This document shows positions 1 through 7,340 of a stretch of DNA of 15,892 nt, piece by piece; position 1 is the first letter of the stretch, and the number at the start of each line of letters is the position of its first letter. The notes under the pieces were generated by a model, which was given only the letters and a program-made list of their open reading frames with translations, was not told the DNA's origin and did no database searches. The DNA is taken from positions 1 through 15,892 of the forward strand of contig DEIK01000130.1 of assembly GCA_002352425.1 (NCBI GenBank), read 5' to 3'. The position numbers and the translations under genes are program-made. Source of the stretch: Rhodobacteraceae bacterium UBA2776 (GTDB lineage: Bacteria; Pseudomonadota; Alphaproteobacteria; Rhodobacterales; Rhodobacteraceae).

Positions 1-27
1 CCGGAATCAAGGCGAAGCCGCCGGACG

Positions 28-59
28 ATCGCCGACCCGCCCCATCGGGTCGGCGATTT
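28..59 (+). terminator. Strong hairpin, likely terminator of an upstream gene
   Basis: A perfect 12-bp stem (ATCGCCGACCCG at 28-39 pairs with CGGGTCGGCGAT at 46-57) encloses a 6-nt loop. It is followed by only a short T-rich run (TTTG). The T residues lie on the + side, so it best fits a + strand gene ending left of the window. It could also help end the leftward lysR transcript, but that side has no T run. The rest of 1-171 shows no convincing coding sequence. All three + frames are open at the edge, so a short 3' end of a neighbour cannot be excluded. Confidence 0.6.
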
Positions 60-171
60 GTGGGCTGTGTGATGGCGAGTGAGAATGGGCTGCTTTGCAG
101 GAATAAAGTGCCCAGTTGTAAGATCTGTCGCCAACCCGGCGGTCCGTCGTTCGTCCGGCTTGTGGGTGCTT

Positions 172-1092
172 TTACAGCCCCACCGTTTGCCGCTCCATTT
201 CGGCTTTGCAGCGTTCGGTGATGAACTCGACGAACAGCTGGACCTTGGTGTCTTTGATTTTGTGTGGCGGATACAGGCAGACCAGTTGGGTTTCCATCGG
301 GGGTGTTGCTGTTGCGACGGGGATCAGGGCGCCGGAGCGCAGGGGTTCGGCGACCTCAAAAACTGGTTTTAGGATGATGCCATGTCCTTGCAGCGCCCAT
401 TCGGTCAGCACGTCGCCGTCATCGGATTCAAACGGGCCTGAGACGTCGTAGCGTTTAACACCGTCCTTGGTTTGCAAGGCCCATTGGAATTCCTGCGCGC
501 CGGGATAGCGCAGGTTTAGACAGGCGTGTTGGTCGCGGATCAGGGCGTCGCCGTCGGCAGGATTACCGCGCTGCGCGATGTAGGCGGGAGCGGCGCAGAG
601 CAGGCGGGGGCAAGTCGAAATGGTGCGCATCTTTAGCGAGCTGTCGGCCAGCGGCCCCATGTGAAAGGCGACGTCTAGCCCTTCGGTGGTGATGTCGACC
701 AAGCGATCGGACAGACGCAAGCGAACCTCGATCTGCGGGTAGGCCGCTTTGAAATCCGGTACAAAGGGTGCGATGAAACGCCGACCTACGCCCAAAGGCG
801 CTGCAATAAAAACCGTGCCGCGGGGGTTTCTCTCGGCGTCGATAATATCGGCCTCGGCACTGGCGATAGCGGATAGGATGTTACGGGCACCGATGTAGAA
901 AATCTTGCCGTTTTCAGTGGGTTGCAAGGCGCGGGTGGTGCGATTGAACAGGCGTACGCCCAGATGCTTTTCCAGCTCGGAAATCCGGCTGGAGGCCACG
1001 GCAGGGGATGTGCGTTGATCGCGGGCGGCAGCGGACATTGATCCAAGTTCATAGACCCGCACAAACATGCTGATGTTTTTGATATAGGCCAT
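172..1092 (-). CDS. LysR-family transcriptional regulator
   Basis: This 306-residue protein has the standard LysR length and layout. An N-terminal winged helix-turn-helix covers about residues 3-62; the stretch with SMSAAARDQRTSPAVASSRI followed by LEKHLGVRLFNRTTRAL is typical. A periplasmic-binding-protein-like effector domain follows from about residue 88 to 295. It is transcribed away from puuD with a 98-bp shared intergenic region, the classic arrangement for a LysR regulator controlling its divergent neighbour. I infer that it controls puuD and perhaps other purine genes in response to a purine intermediate such as urate. The effector cannot be read from the sequence. The start at 1092 places the helix-turn-helix at the correct distance, although no clear Shine-Dalgarno precedes it. 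Confidence 0.9.
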   Translation of the reverse strand: MAYIKNISMFVRVYELGSMSAAARDQRTSPAVASSRISELEKHLGVRLFNRTTRALQPTENGKIFYIGARNILSAIASAEADIIDAERNPRGTVFIAAPLGVGRRFIAPFVPDFKAAYPQIEVRLRLSDRLVDITTEGLDVAFHMGPLADSSLKMRTISTCPRLLCAAPAYIAQRGNPADGDALIRDQHACLNLRYPGAQEFQWALQTKDGVKRYDVSGPFESDDGDVLTEWALQGHGIILKPVFEVAEPLRSGALIPVATATPPMETQLVCLYPPHKIKDTKVQLFVEFITERCKAEMERQTVGL

Positions 1093-1110
1093 GTTATTAT
1101 CAAAACCCTA

Positions 1111-1164
1111 TTGAAAGTATTCACCCATTTAATGGATTAACAGAAAAGAGAGTTTTGGTATAGG
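1111..1164 (+). promoter_or_regulatory. puuD promoter and candidate LysR operator
   Basis: The lysR-puuD divergent region contains a TGAA-N4-TTCA dyad (1112-1123), which sits in a T-N11-A frame at 1111-1123 as expected for LysR sites. An 11-bp palindrome CCATTTAATGG follows at 1125-1135. Next comes a plausible sigma-70 promoter for puuD: TTAACA (1137-1142), 16 bp, TATAGG (1159-1164). The dyads lie just upstream of the -35 box, where an activator would bind. The puuD start is preceded by a strong Shine-Dalgarno GGAGGG at 1179-1184. The motifs are visible; their function is inferred. Confidence 0.45.
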
Positions 1165-1190
1165 CTGGTAAAAAAAGCGGAGGGCGTGTC

Positions 1191-2417
1191 ATGGATTATG
1201 TAATTTTAGAAGCTTGGCTGGAGCTCGCGGTGCGTTGGGTGCATGTGATCACCGGCATCGCTTGGATTGGGTCATCGTTTTATTTCATCGCGCTGGATTT
1301 GGGGCTGCGCAAAGCGCCGGATATGCCGCAAGGGGTGAATGGTGAGGAATGGCAGGTGCATGGTGGCGGGTTTTACCACGTGCAGAAATATCTGGTCGCA
1401 CCAGACCGGATGCCCGAGCATCTGATCTGGTTCAAGTGGGAGAGCTATACGACATGGCTGTCCGGTTTCGCGATGCTGATTCTGGTCTATTACATGGGGG
1501 CCGAGCTGTATTTGGTGGACCCGAATGTGCTGGATATTCCGGCCTGGCAGGCGATCCTGATTTCACTGGGATCGCTGGCGTTTGGCTGGATTGCCTATGA
1601 TCTGATTTGCAAAAGCAAATTTGGCGAGGATAACACGCGGCTGATGGTGCTGCTGTATATCATCCTTGTCGCGATGGCTTGGGGCTATACGCAGGTGTTC
1701 ACGGGCCGCGCCGCGCTGCTGCATCTGGGGGCGTTTACGGCGACCATTATGACGGCGAATGTGTTTGTGATCATCATGCCGAACCAGCGCATTGTGGTGG
1801 GTGATTTGCGCGCGGGCCGCACGCCTGATCCGAAGTATGGCAAAATCGCCAAGCAACGCTCGACCCATAACAATTATCTGACGTTGCCAGTGATATTCCT
1901 GATGCTGTCAAACCATTATCCGCTGGCGTTTGCGTCACAGTATAATTGGTTGATTGCGGCTTTGGTGTTCCTGATGGGGGTGACGATCCGGCACTATTTC
2001 AACTCGATGCATGCCGGCAAAGGCAAGCCGATGTGGACATGGGCGGCGACCACGGTGCTGTTCCTGGTCATTGTCTGGTTGTCGTCCCTGACCGCGCCGA
2101 TGAGCGAGCCGGAGGACGAAGCCAGTCTTGCGCCGTCGATCCAGCGGTTCGTCGATGCCGATGGGTTTGAGGATGCTTACGATGTGGTCGTGGGCAATTG
2201 CTCGATGTGCCATGCGGCAGAGCCCGGGTTCGATGGTATCCCCTGGGCACCCAAGGGGGTGCATTTAGAGACCGAAGCGCAGGTCGCGCTTGAAGCCAAG
2301 CGGATTTATTTGCAAGCCGGCGTGACCCACGCGATGCCGCCACCCAGTGTGACCTATCTAGAGGAAGAAGACCGCGCTTTGATCGTGGCTTGGTACAAGG
2401 CGGCGACGGGCAGCTAG
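1191..2417 (+). CDS. puuD: Urate hydroxylase PuuD (membrane protein with C-terminal cytochrome c)
   Basis: This 408-residue integral membrane protein has about eight or nine hydrophobic segments (roughly residues 1-305). The opening, with RWVHVITGIAWIGSSFYFIA, is characteristic of the PuuD/DUF989 family. A class I cytochrome c domain follows, with the heme-binding motif CSMCH at residues 337-341 and a likely distal Met in the HAMPPPS segment. PuuD is known to oxidise urate to 5-hydroxyisourate, with electrons leaving through the fused cytochrome c rather than making hydrogen peroxide as cofactor-free uricase does. The gene stands alone on the + strand, divergent from the lysR gene and followed by a terminator. 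HIU hydrolase and OHCU decarboxylase, the next steps, are not in the window. The start has a strong GGAGGG ribosome-binding site six bases upstream. Confidence 0.92.
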   Translation: MDYVILEAWLELAVRWVHVITGIAWIGSSFYFIALDLGLRKAPDMPQGVNGEEWQVHGGGFYHVQKYLVAPDRMPEHLIWFKWESYTTWLSGFAMLILVYYMGAELYLVDPNVLDIPAWQAILISLGSLAFGWIAYDLICKSKFGEDNTRLMVLLYIILVAMAWGYTQVFTGRAALLHLGAFTATIMTANVFVIIMPNQRIVVGDLRAGRTPDPKYGKIAKQRSTHNNYLTLPVIFLMLSNHYPLAFASQYNWLIAALVFLMGVTIRHYFNSMHAGKGKPMWTWAATTVLFLVIVWLSSLTAPMSEPEDEASLAPSIQRFVDADGFEDAYDVVVGNCSMCHAAEPGFDGIPWAPKGVHLETEAQVALEAKRIYLQAGVTHAMPPPSVTYLEEEDRALIVAWYKAATGS

Positions 2418-2436
2418 GAACGGATCACAGCGACCG

Positions 2437-2451
2437 CAACCTTTCGGGTTG
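2437..2451 (+). other. Small hairpin after puuD
   Basis: CAACC (2437-2441) and GGTTG (2447-2451) can form a 5-bp stem with a TTTCG loop shortly after the puuD stop. There is no T run, so it is not a terminator by itself. It may contribute to 3' end structure together with the larger dyad and terminator downstream. Confidence 0.3.
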
Positions 2452-2459
2452 GACGAGTG

Positions 2460-2491
2460 TTGATAAGCAACGTTGAGTGACCGCTTATCAA
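2460..2491. repeat. 9-bp perfect inverted repeat between puuD and soeC
   Basis: TTGATAAGC (2460-2468) and GCTTATCAA (2483-2491) are perfect reverse complements with a 14-nt loop that itself contains the palindrome AACGTT. The repeat sits in the 97-bp convergent gap between puuD and soeC. Its right arm overlaps the terminator stem by two bases, so the two hairpins cannot both form completely. It may act as a 3' end structure for the leftward soe transcript, which has no other visible terminator. Confidence 0.55.
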
Positions 2492-2507
2492 GCCTTACGG
2501 CTTTTTT
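2490..2507 (+). terminator. Rho-independent terminator of puuD
   Basis: AAGCC (2490-2494), loop TTAC, and GGCTT (2499-2503) form a short stem that runs directly into a T run (2502-2507) on the + strand. This is a typical intrinsic terminator for puuD. On the - strand the run would be A residues upstream of the stem, so it should not stop the soe operon efficiently. Confidence 0.7.
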
Positions 2508-2514
2508 CGCTGGC

Positions 2515-3390
2515 TCAGCGCTTGTCGTAATAGAGACCGACGACGTGTTCGGCCTCGGCAAAGAACAGCCAGCGTTGGGCAAGGATGCCGACAATATGAA
2601 CGATCAGCGCGAGGATATAGAGATCAAACCCGCGGCCCGAGATGATCGCCAGCAACATTGGGGCGATATAGGCCAAGATAAAGGCGATGATACGCAGTTT
2701 GATGGCGTGTTTGCGCGCAATCACATAGACCATTTCCGTCAACAGGTAGTTGGTGCCTGAATGGGGTGCTTCATACATGCGCACCTTGCCCATATCGCCA
2801 AGGCCCGTGGCGGTTTCGATGCTATGGCCGCGCTTGGCAAAGCGTTTGTCACCGGCATCCCAGACGTAGATTTGCGCCAGTGCCGCAAGACCGATGAACA
2901 AAATGGTGCCAAGGCTGTCGGCGGCTAAAATCGCACCGCCACCAAGCGCCAGCAGGATAAACAGCAGGGACGTTGTCCAGTGGTTCCAGCGCGGCACGGT
3001 TTTCAGCTGCGCATACATCATCGAGGTGGTGTAGACCGTGATCAGGGCCATGATCGCGCCGATGATCCCAAGCGGTGGCATCGAGATATTGAGGAAGATG
3101 TTGGCGGCGGCAAAGATGCCCATGGCGCTCAGGGTCAAAACAGCCATCCATGCTTCGCGTGACAGCCAACTGGTGCGCCATTGGCTAAAGGCCTTGAGCG
3201 CGTTTTTCGGATTGCCAAGGTGGAAGGTCGAGGCGATCAATCCACCGACGGCCATCGCGAAGGCGACGAAGAAATACGGGAACGCGGCCCAGCCTTGGGG
3301 GGCAGGAATGCCAACGCCAAGCCATGTGAGAAAGCCAAAGCCAAGGCCGGAGAAGACGGTGAAGAATATGACGGAGGGGGCAGGATGCAT
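2515..3390 (-). CDS. soeC: Sulfite dehydrogenase membrane anchor SoeC (DmsC/NrfD-like)
   Basis: This 291-residue, highly hydrophobic protein has about eight membrane helices and resembles the DmsC family of quinone-interacting anchors; an early segment reads GFGFLTWLGVGIP. In SoeABC it anchors the SoeA-SoeB catalytic pair to the inner membrane and passes electrons from sulfite to the quinone pool. It directly follows soeB: the soeB stop TAG and the soeC ATG are adjacent with no spacer, which indicates translational coupling. It is the last gene of the operon and runs toward puuD. DmsC-type anchors serve many molybdoenzymes, so its substrate assignment depends on soeA and on the xsc neighbourhood. 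Confidence 0.82.
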   Translation of the reverse strand: MHPAPSVIFFTVFSGLGFGFLTWLGVGIPAPQGWAAFPYFFVAFAMAVGGLIASTFHLGNPKNALKAFSQWRTSWLSREAWMAVLTLSAMGIFAAANIFLNISMPPLGIIGAIMALITVYTTSMMYAQLKTVPRWNHWTTSLLFILLALGGGAILAADSLGTILFIGLAALAQIYVWDAGDKRFAKRGHSIETATGLGDMGKVRMYEAPHSGTNYLLTEMVYVIARKHAIKLRIIAFILAYIAPMLLAIISGRGFDLYILALIVHIVGILAQRWLFFAEAEHVVGLYYDKR

Positions 3391-4140
3391 CTAGAGGGCC
3401 TCCAATGCTTTGTCGAGCCAACCAAGGAACCCTTTGGGGGTCTCGGCGACGGGGTTCAGAATGGGGGCAGAGGCGTCAACCTCTTGCAAGGTGTCTTTGG
3501 GCCGTGGTGGCAGGTATTTATTGACGGGCTTGGTGCCTTGTTCGGGCATCAGGTCCATACCGCCGCGTTCCGCCACCAGCTTGCTAACGTCGCTGTCGGG
3601 ATCGGCGAAATCGCCAAAGTGGCGCGCGCCGGCGGGGCAGGTCCGCACGCAGGATGGCACGCGGTCCACTTCGGGCAGGTTTTCGTTATAGATGCGGTCA
3701 ATGCACAGGGTGCATTTCTTCATCACACCAGCGGCTTGGTCCAATTCACGTGCGCCGTAAGGGCAGGACCATGCGCAAAGGCCACAACCGATGCAGGCGT
3801 CCTCATCGACCAAAACAATGCCGTCCTCGCCGCGTTTATAACTGGCGCCCGTTGGGCAAACCGTGACGCAAGGGGCGTCTTCGCAGTGTAGACAGGATTT
3901 GGGGAAATGCACGGTTTGGGCGCAGCCGCCAGTGTCGGGCTGTACCTCGAAGCTATGCACACGGTTCAGGAATGTGCCTGACGGATTTGCACCATAAGCA
4001 TCCATATCGGACAAGGGTGCGCCGTAGTTTTCGGTGTTCCAACCTTTGCAGGAAATCACGCAGGCCTGACAGCCAACGCAAGTGTCCAGATCAATAACAA
4101 GGCCGAGCTTTTTGTCGGTGGTTTGGGGAAGCTGTGTCAT
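3391..4140 (-). CDS. soeB: Sulfite dehydrogenase iron-sulfur subunit SoeB
   Basis: This 249-residue ferredoxin-type electron-transfer subunit has sixteen Cys arranged for four [4Fe-4S] clusters: C21/C24/C27/C31, C83/C86/C91/C95, C116/C119/C122/C126 and C143/C146/C164/C168. This is the DmsB/PsrB/SoeB pattern. It carries electrons from the molybdenum subunit SoeA to the membrane anchor SoeC. I chose the ATG at 4140 because the ferredoxin fold begins a few residues later and a GGGGA ribosome-binding sequence lies about eight bases upstream, inside the end of orf86. In-frame ATGs upstream (up to 4191) would add residues encoded within orf86 and look spurious. In soe clusters I know of, soeB directly follows soeA; here orf86 separates them. 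Confidence 0.88.
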   Translation of the reverse strand: MTQLPQTTDKKLGLVIDLDTCVGCQACVISCKGWNTENYGAPLSDMDAYGANPSGTFLNRVHSFEVQPDTGGCAQTVHFPKSCLHCEDAPCVTVCPTGASYKRGEDGIVLVDEDACIGCGLCAWSCPYGARELDQAAGVMKKCTLCIDRIYNENLPEVDRVPSCVRTCPAGARHFGDFADPDSDVSKLVAERGGMDLMPEQGTKPVNKYLPPRPKDTLQEVDASAPILNPVAETPKGFLGWLDKALEAL

Positions 4141-4144
4141 GTCA

Positions 4145-4405
4145 TTAATCCCCGTAACCATAAACTGTTTCATGCTGAGCGAGTGCATCAAGTTTTGTAA
4201 ATAAAGCCGCTTGTTGTTTGTCTTTCAGAATTGAAGTGAGCGACAGAATTTGTACTTTTGTTAGCTTTGTATTGCCATATGGGTCAATTCGCCAGTGAAC
4301 ATCATTCCGTTCAAGAAGGGAGTTAACAATGTCTAATTCATTTTCACCAATATTTGCGAGATATGGTTCGACCGGAGGGCGGGTGTTATAAAATTGAACG
4401 CTCAT
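4145..4405 (-). CDS. orf86: small unrecognised gene wedged between soeA and soeB
   Basis: I do not recognise this 86-residue protein. It begins MSVQFYNTRP and ends HETVYGYGD. It has no Cys, no membrane helix and no signal peptide, and appears soluble with probable helices in the middle and C-terminal half. Its ATG overlaps the soeA stop in an ATGA arrangement (4405-4402). Its TAA ends four bases before the soeB start, and the soeB ribosome-binding site lies inside its last codons. It is thus fully embedded in the operon and probably translationally coupled. By hand count about 105 of 265 bases here are G or C (about 40%), against about 63% in a 60-base sample of soeB (3421-3480), which suggests a foreign origin. 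An earlier in-frame ATG (4420) lies inside soeA and is less likely. A role linked to sulfite dehydrogenase is possible only by context. Confidence 0.7.
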   Translation of the reverse strand: MSVQFYNTRPPVEPYLANIGENELDIVNSLLERNDVHWRIDPYGNTKLTKVQILSLTSILKDKQQAALFTKLDALAQHETVYGYGD

Positions 4406-7227
4406 TTGCCAACCTTCCATGCGAGGTTTTTGGGACCTTTGCCAACCGGTGATTTGATTGGCGGGAAGGCGGGTTGTGATTCAGCCGGGGCGGTGACCTT
4501 TTCGATCTTCACCTTCAGGTCAAACCACGCGGCTTGCCCTGTGACAGGGTCCGAGTTGTTCCAGCGCATACCGTCCTTTTTGGGCGGTAGCAATTCGTGG
4601 ATCAGGTGGTTCAGCAAGAACCCTTTGGTGGCCTCTGGCGCGCCCTCATCCAGCGCCCATGCGCCTTTGCGTTTGCCGATCGCGTTCCAAGTCCAGACGG
4701 TGTTGCCGTTCAGCGCTGCCATATGCGACACGGGGACGGTGATTTTGCCATGTGGCGAGGAAACTTGCGCCCAATCGCCCTCGGAAAACCCGTGTTGTTC
4801 CCACAATTTTGTAGGCACATACAGTGGGTTATGGCCGTGAATTTGGCGCAGCCATGCGTTTTGTGTGCCCCATGAGTGATACATCGCCATCGGGCGTTGG
4901 GTCAGGGCGTTGACAGTGAATTCACCTCCGTCTTCGGCCGCCTCCACGTTGGGGGCATACCAGATTGGCAGCGGGTCCATCGAGCGTTTGAGCTGATCGC
5001 GTAGATGCTCTGGTGGTTGATGTTCGCCAATGCCTTCGGCGGCCGCCTGAAATTTGCGCATCGGTTCGGAGTAGACCGAGAACAGGTAAGGTTGCTCGTG
5101 ATCAAACAGGCCAACTTCGACGGCCCATTTTTGATAGGCCGCGTTCCAGGGTTTGAAATAGCTGGCCTCTTTTGGGACGTGGGTTTCAAAGAATCCGCCG
5201 TTGTCGATGTAGGCTTGCATCTGGTCTGGGTTCGGCTCGCCGCGCCCCACAGATTTGCCGTCTTTGCCACGAAATCCTGCAAGTGGGCCAACACCGGGGC
5301 GGCGCTGGTGATTGACGATATAGTCGGCATAATCCTGATAAATGGCGCTGCCTTTTTCATCGACAAATCCGGGCAGACCCAGACGCACAGCCAGATCAAC
5401 CAGCACGGATTGAAAACCGCGCACATCGCGGTCCGGCTCAACCACCGGCCAGCGGATGCTGTCGGCCATCGCGTCGGCTTCGCAGATCGGGCGATCCAGC
5501 AGCGAAATGCAATCGTGGCGTTCAAGGTAGGTGGCGTCGGGCAAGATCAGGTCGGCATAGGCGACCATTTCCGATGAATAAGCATCGGAATAGATGATAC
5601 GCGGGATCACGTATTCGCCGTCGGCGTTTTTGTCGGTCAGCATGTCCATGACGCCAGAGGTGTTCATCGACGAGTTCCACGACATGTTGGCCATGAACAT
5701 AAACAGGGTGTCGATTTTGTAGGGATCACCGGCGTGGGCGTTGGAAATCACCATGTGCATCAGCCCGTGAGCGGACATAGGGTTTTCCCACGTGAACGCC
5801 TTGTCGATGCGCACGGCTGTGCCATCGGGCTTTAGTCCCAGATCCTCGGGCCCTTGCGGATAGCCCAGATGCGGGCCGTTCAGCGGTTTACCGGGGGTGA
5901 CCTCGAAATGCGGTTTCGGGTGACCCTCGACCGGTTTGGGGTAGGGCGGTTTGAAGCGGAACCCGCCGGGGGCCTCGACGCTGCCCAGAATGATTTGCAA
6001 CATGTGCAGGGCGCGGGCGGTTTGGAACCCGTTGGAGTGGGCCGAAATTCCGCGCATCGAGTGGAACGCGACGGGTCGCCCTTGCATTTTTTCGTGTTTG
6101 TCACCGCGAAAATCGGTCCACGGGATGTCCAGCTCGAACGCCTCATCAAAGGCAACGCGGGCGATGTCAGCCGCAATCGCGCGGATACGGCCCGCCGTGA
6201 TGCCGCAGCGCTCGGCCACCGCATCGGGGGCGTATTCATCGGACAGATAGCGTTCGGCCATCAGTTGAAACACGGTGCGATACGGGGTCTTGCCAACCTT
6301 ATGACTGGCGCCCAAATCGGGTTTGACGCCTTTTTTATCAAAGGCAGCGGGTTTGCCGGTTTTGCGATCAATAACCAGCATTTTGCCAGCCTTGTTGCGC
6401 AAGAACATGCCGTAAGCGTCTGATTTCGGATCATCATTGACTAAAACCGGCGTGTTTGTGAACTGCGCCAAATAGTTCAGGTCAACCTTGCCCGCCTTTA
6501 GTAATTCATGCACCAGAGCCAGAATGAACAACCCGTCGGTGCCCGGCGTGATGCCGACCCATTCATCTGCCACCGCGTTATAGCCCGAGCGGATCGGGTT
6601 GACGCCGTAAATTTTGCCGCCGTTGCCCTTGAGGCGACCAATGCCCATCTTGATCGGGTTTGAATCATGGTCTTCGGCGACGCCAAAGAACATCAACAAT
6701 TTGGCGCGGTCCCAGTCTGGTTGGCCAAACTCCCAGAACGCGCCGCCCATGGTGTAGATACCAGCGGCGGCCATGTTGACGGAACAAAATCCGCCGTGGG
6801 CTGCGTAATTCGGGGTGCCGTAGTTTTGCGCCCACATGCCGGTGAAGCTTTGAGATTGGTCGCGACCCGTAAAAAACGCAAGCTTTTCTGGCGCGGTTTC
6901 GCGCAGGGGTTTTAGCCAATCGGTGGCGATGGTCAGCGCCTCTTCCCACGTGATGTCTTCGAACTCACCTGACCCGCGCGGGCCAACCCGTTTCATCGGG
7001 TTTTTTAAACGCGACGGCGCGTTGACCTGCATGATGCCAGCCGAACCCTTGGCACAAAGCACACCTTTGTTGACCGGATGGTCGCGGTTGCCCTCGATAT
7101 AGGCGACTTTACCGTCTTTCATATGCACATTGATGCCACAACGGCAGGCGCACATGTAACAAGTGGTTTTGCGGACCTCGTCCGAGACCTTTGGCGAAGT
7201 TTCAATCGCAGGCTGATGGTGCGTCAT
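4402..7227 (-). CDS. soeA: Sulfite dehydrogenase molybdopterin subunit SoeA
   Basis: This 941-residue member of the DMSO reductase superfamily has an N-terminal [4Fe-4S] motif with C23, C26, C30 and C58, followed by the conserved Lys60 (CAKG). C148, in the AHGGFCSVN segment, is a candidate protein ligand to molybdenum. Later segments fit the bis-MGD domains, ending in the C-terminal dinucleotide-binding domain. No Tat signal precedes the cluster motif, so the enzyme should sit on the cytoplasmic side, as described for SoeABC. It oxidises the sulfite released by Xsc to sulfate. The assignment to sulfite rather than another sulfur substrate rests on the missing signal peptide, the length, and the nearby xsc. 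A ribosome-binding sequence AGGGA sits a few bases before the ATG. The gene overlaps orf86 by four bases. Confidence 0.87.
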   Translation of the reverse strand: MTHHQPAIETSPKVSDEVRKTTCYMCACRCGINVHMKDGKVAYIEGNRDHPVNKGVLCAKGSAGIMQVNAPSRLKNPMKRVGPRGSGEFEDITWEEALTIATDWLKPLRETAPEKLAFFTGRDQSQSFTGMWAQNYGTPNYAAHGGFCSVNMAAAGIYTMGGAFWEFGQPDWDRAKLLMFFGVAEDHDSNPIKMGIGRLKGNGGKIYGVNPIRSGYNAVADEWVGITPGTDGLFILALVHELLKAGKVDLNYLAQFTNTPVLVNDDPKSDAYGMFLRNKAGKMLVIDRKTGKPAAFDKKGVKPDLGASHKVGKTPYRTVFQLMAERYLSDEYAPDAVAERCGITAGRIRAIAADIARVAFDEAFELDIPWTDFRGDKHEKMQGRPVAFHSMRGISAHSNGFQTARALHMLQIILGSVEAPGGFRFKPPYPKPVEGHPKPHFEVTPGKPLNGPHLGYPQGPEDLGLKPDGTAVRIDKAFTWENPMSAHGLMHMVISNAHAGDPYKIDTLFMFMANMSWNSSMNTSGVMDMLTDKNADGEYVIPRIIYSDAYSSEMVAYADLILPDATYLERHDCISLLDRPICEADAMADSIRWPVVEPDRDVRGFQSVLVDLAVRLGLPGFVDEKGSAIYQDYADYIVNHQRRPGVGPLAGFRGKDGKSVGRGEPNPDQMQAYIDNGGFFETHVPKEASYFKPWNAAYQKWAVEVGLFDHEQPYLFSVYSEPMRKFQAAAEGIGEHQPPEHLRDQLKRSMDPLPIWYAPNVEAAEDGGEFTVNALTQRPMAMYHSWGTQNAWLRQIHGHNPLYVPTKLWEQHGFSEGDWAQVSSPHGKITVPVSHMAALNGNTVWTWNAIGKRKGAWALDEGAPEATKGFLLNHLIHELLPPKKDGMRWNNSDPVTGQAAWFDLKVKIEKVTAPAESQPAFPPIKSPVGKGPKNLAWKVGK

Positions 7228-7270
7228 GGGGTCCCTGTCTGTTTTGTGCCGGAATCGTGTCCAGCGTTGT

Positions 7271-7318
7271 TTGCATCCGGTTTACAAAATCCGTCACTGA
7301 CATGCAATAATTTGTATG
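7271..7318 (-). promoter_or_regulatory. Nested dyads in the soeA upstream region
   Basis: The 113-bp gap between the citrate synthase stop and soeA is AT-rich and dense with symmetry. CATGCAA (7301-7307) and TTGTATG (7312-7318) form a dyad with one G/T mismatch around TAAT. TTGCAT (7271-7276) and ATGCAA (7302-7307) are inverted copies. Between them lies an imperfect CGG...CCG dyad (7277-7293). A - strand promoter is expected here, since soeA starts at 7227, but no consensus -35/-10 pair stands out. A single CTGGAC occurs near 7257-7262 on the - strand, without a second copy. Confidence 0.35.
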
Positions 7319-7340
7319 TATTGATATGTGACTAATCCAA

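Noticed and set aside
3181..3891. Open frame of 236 codons on the + strand across soeC/soeB
   Set aside because: Shadow of the two soe genes; it crosses the boundary of two well-supported genes and resembles no family I know.
4141..4191. Upstream in-frame ATGs for soeB (extension to 266 residues)
   Set aside because: The extra residues are encoded inside orf86 and do not look like a ferredoxin N terminus; the ATG at 4140 has a better ribosome-binding site.
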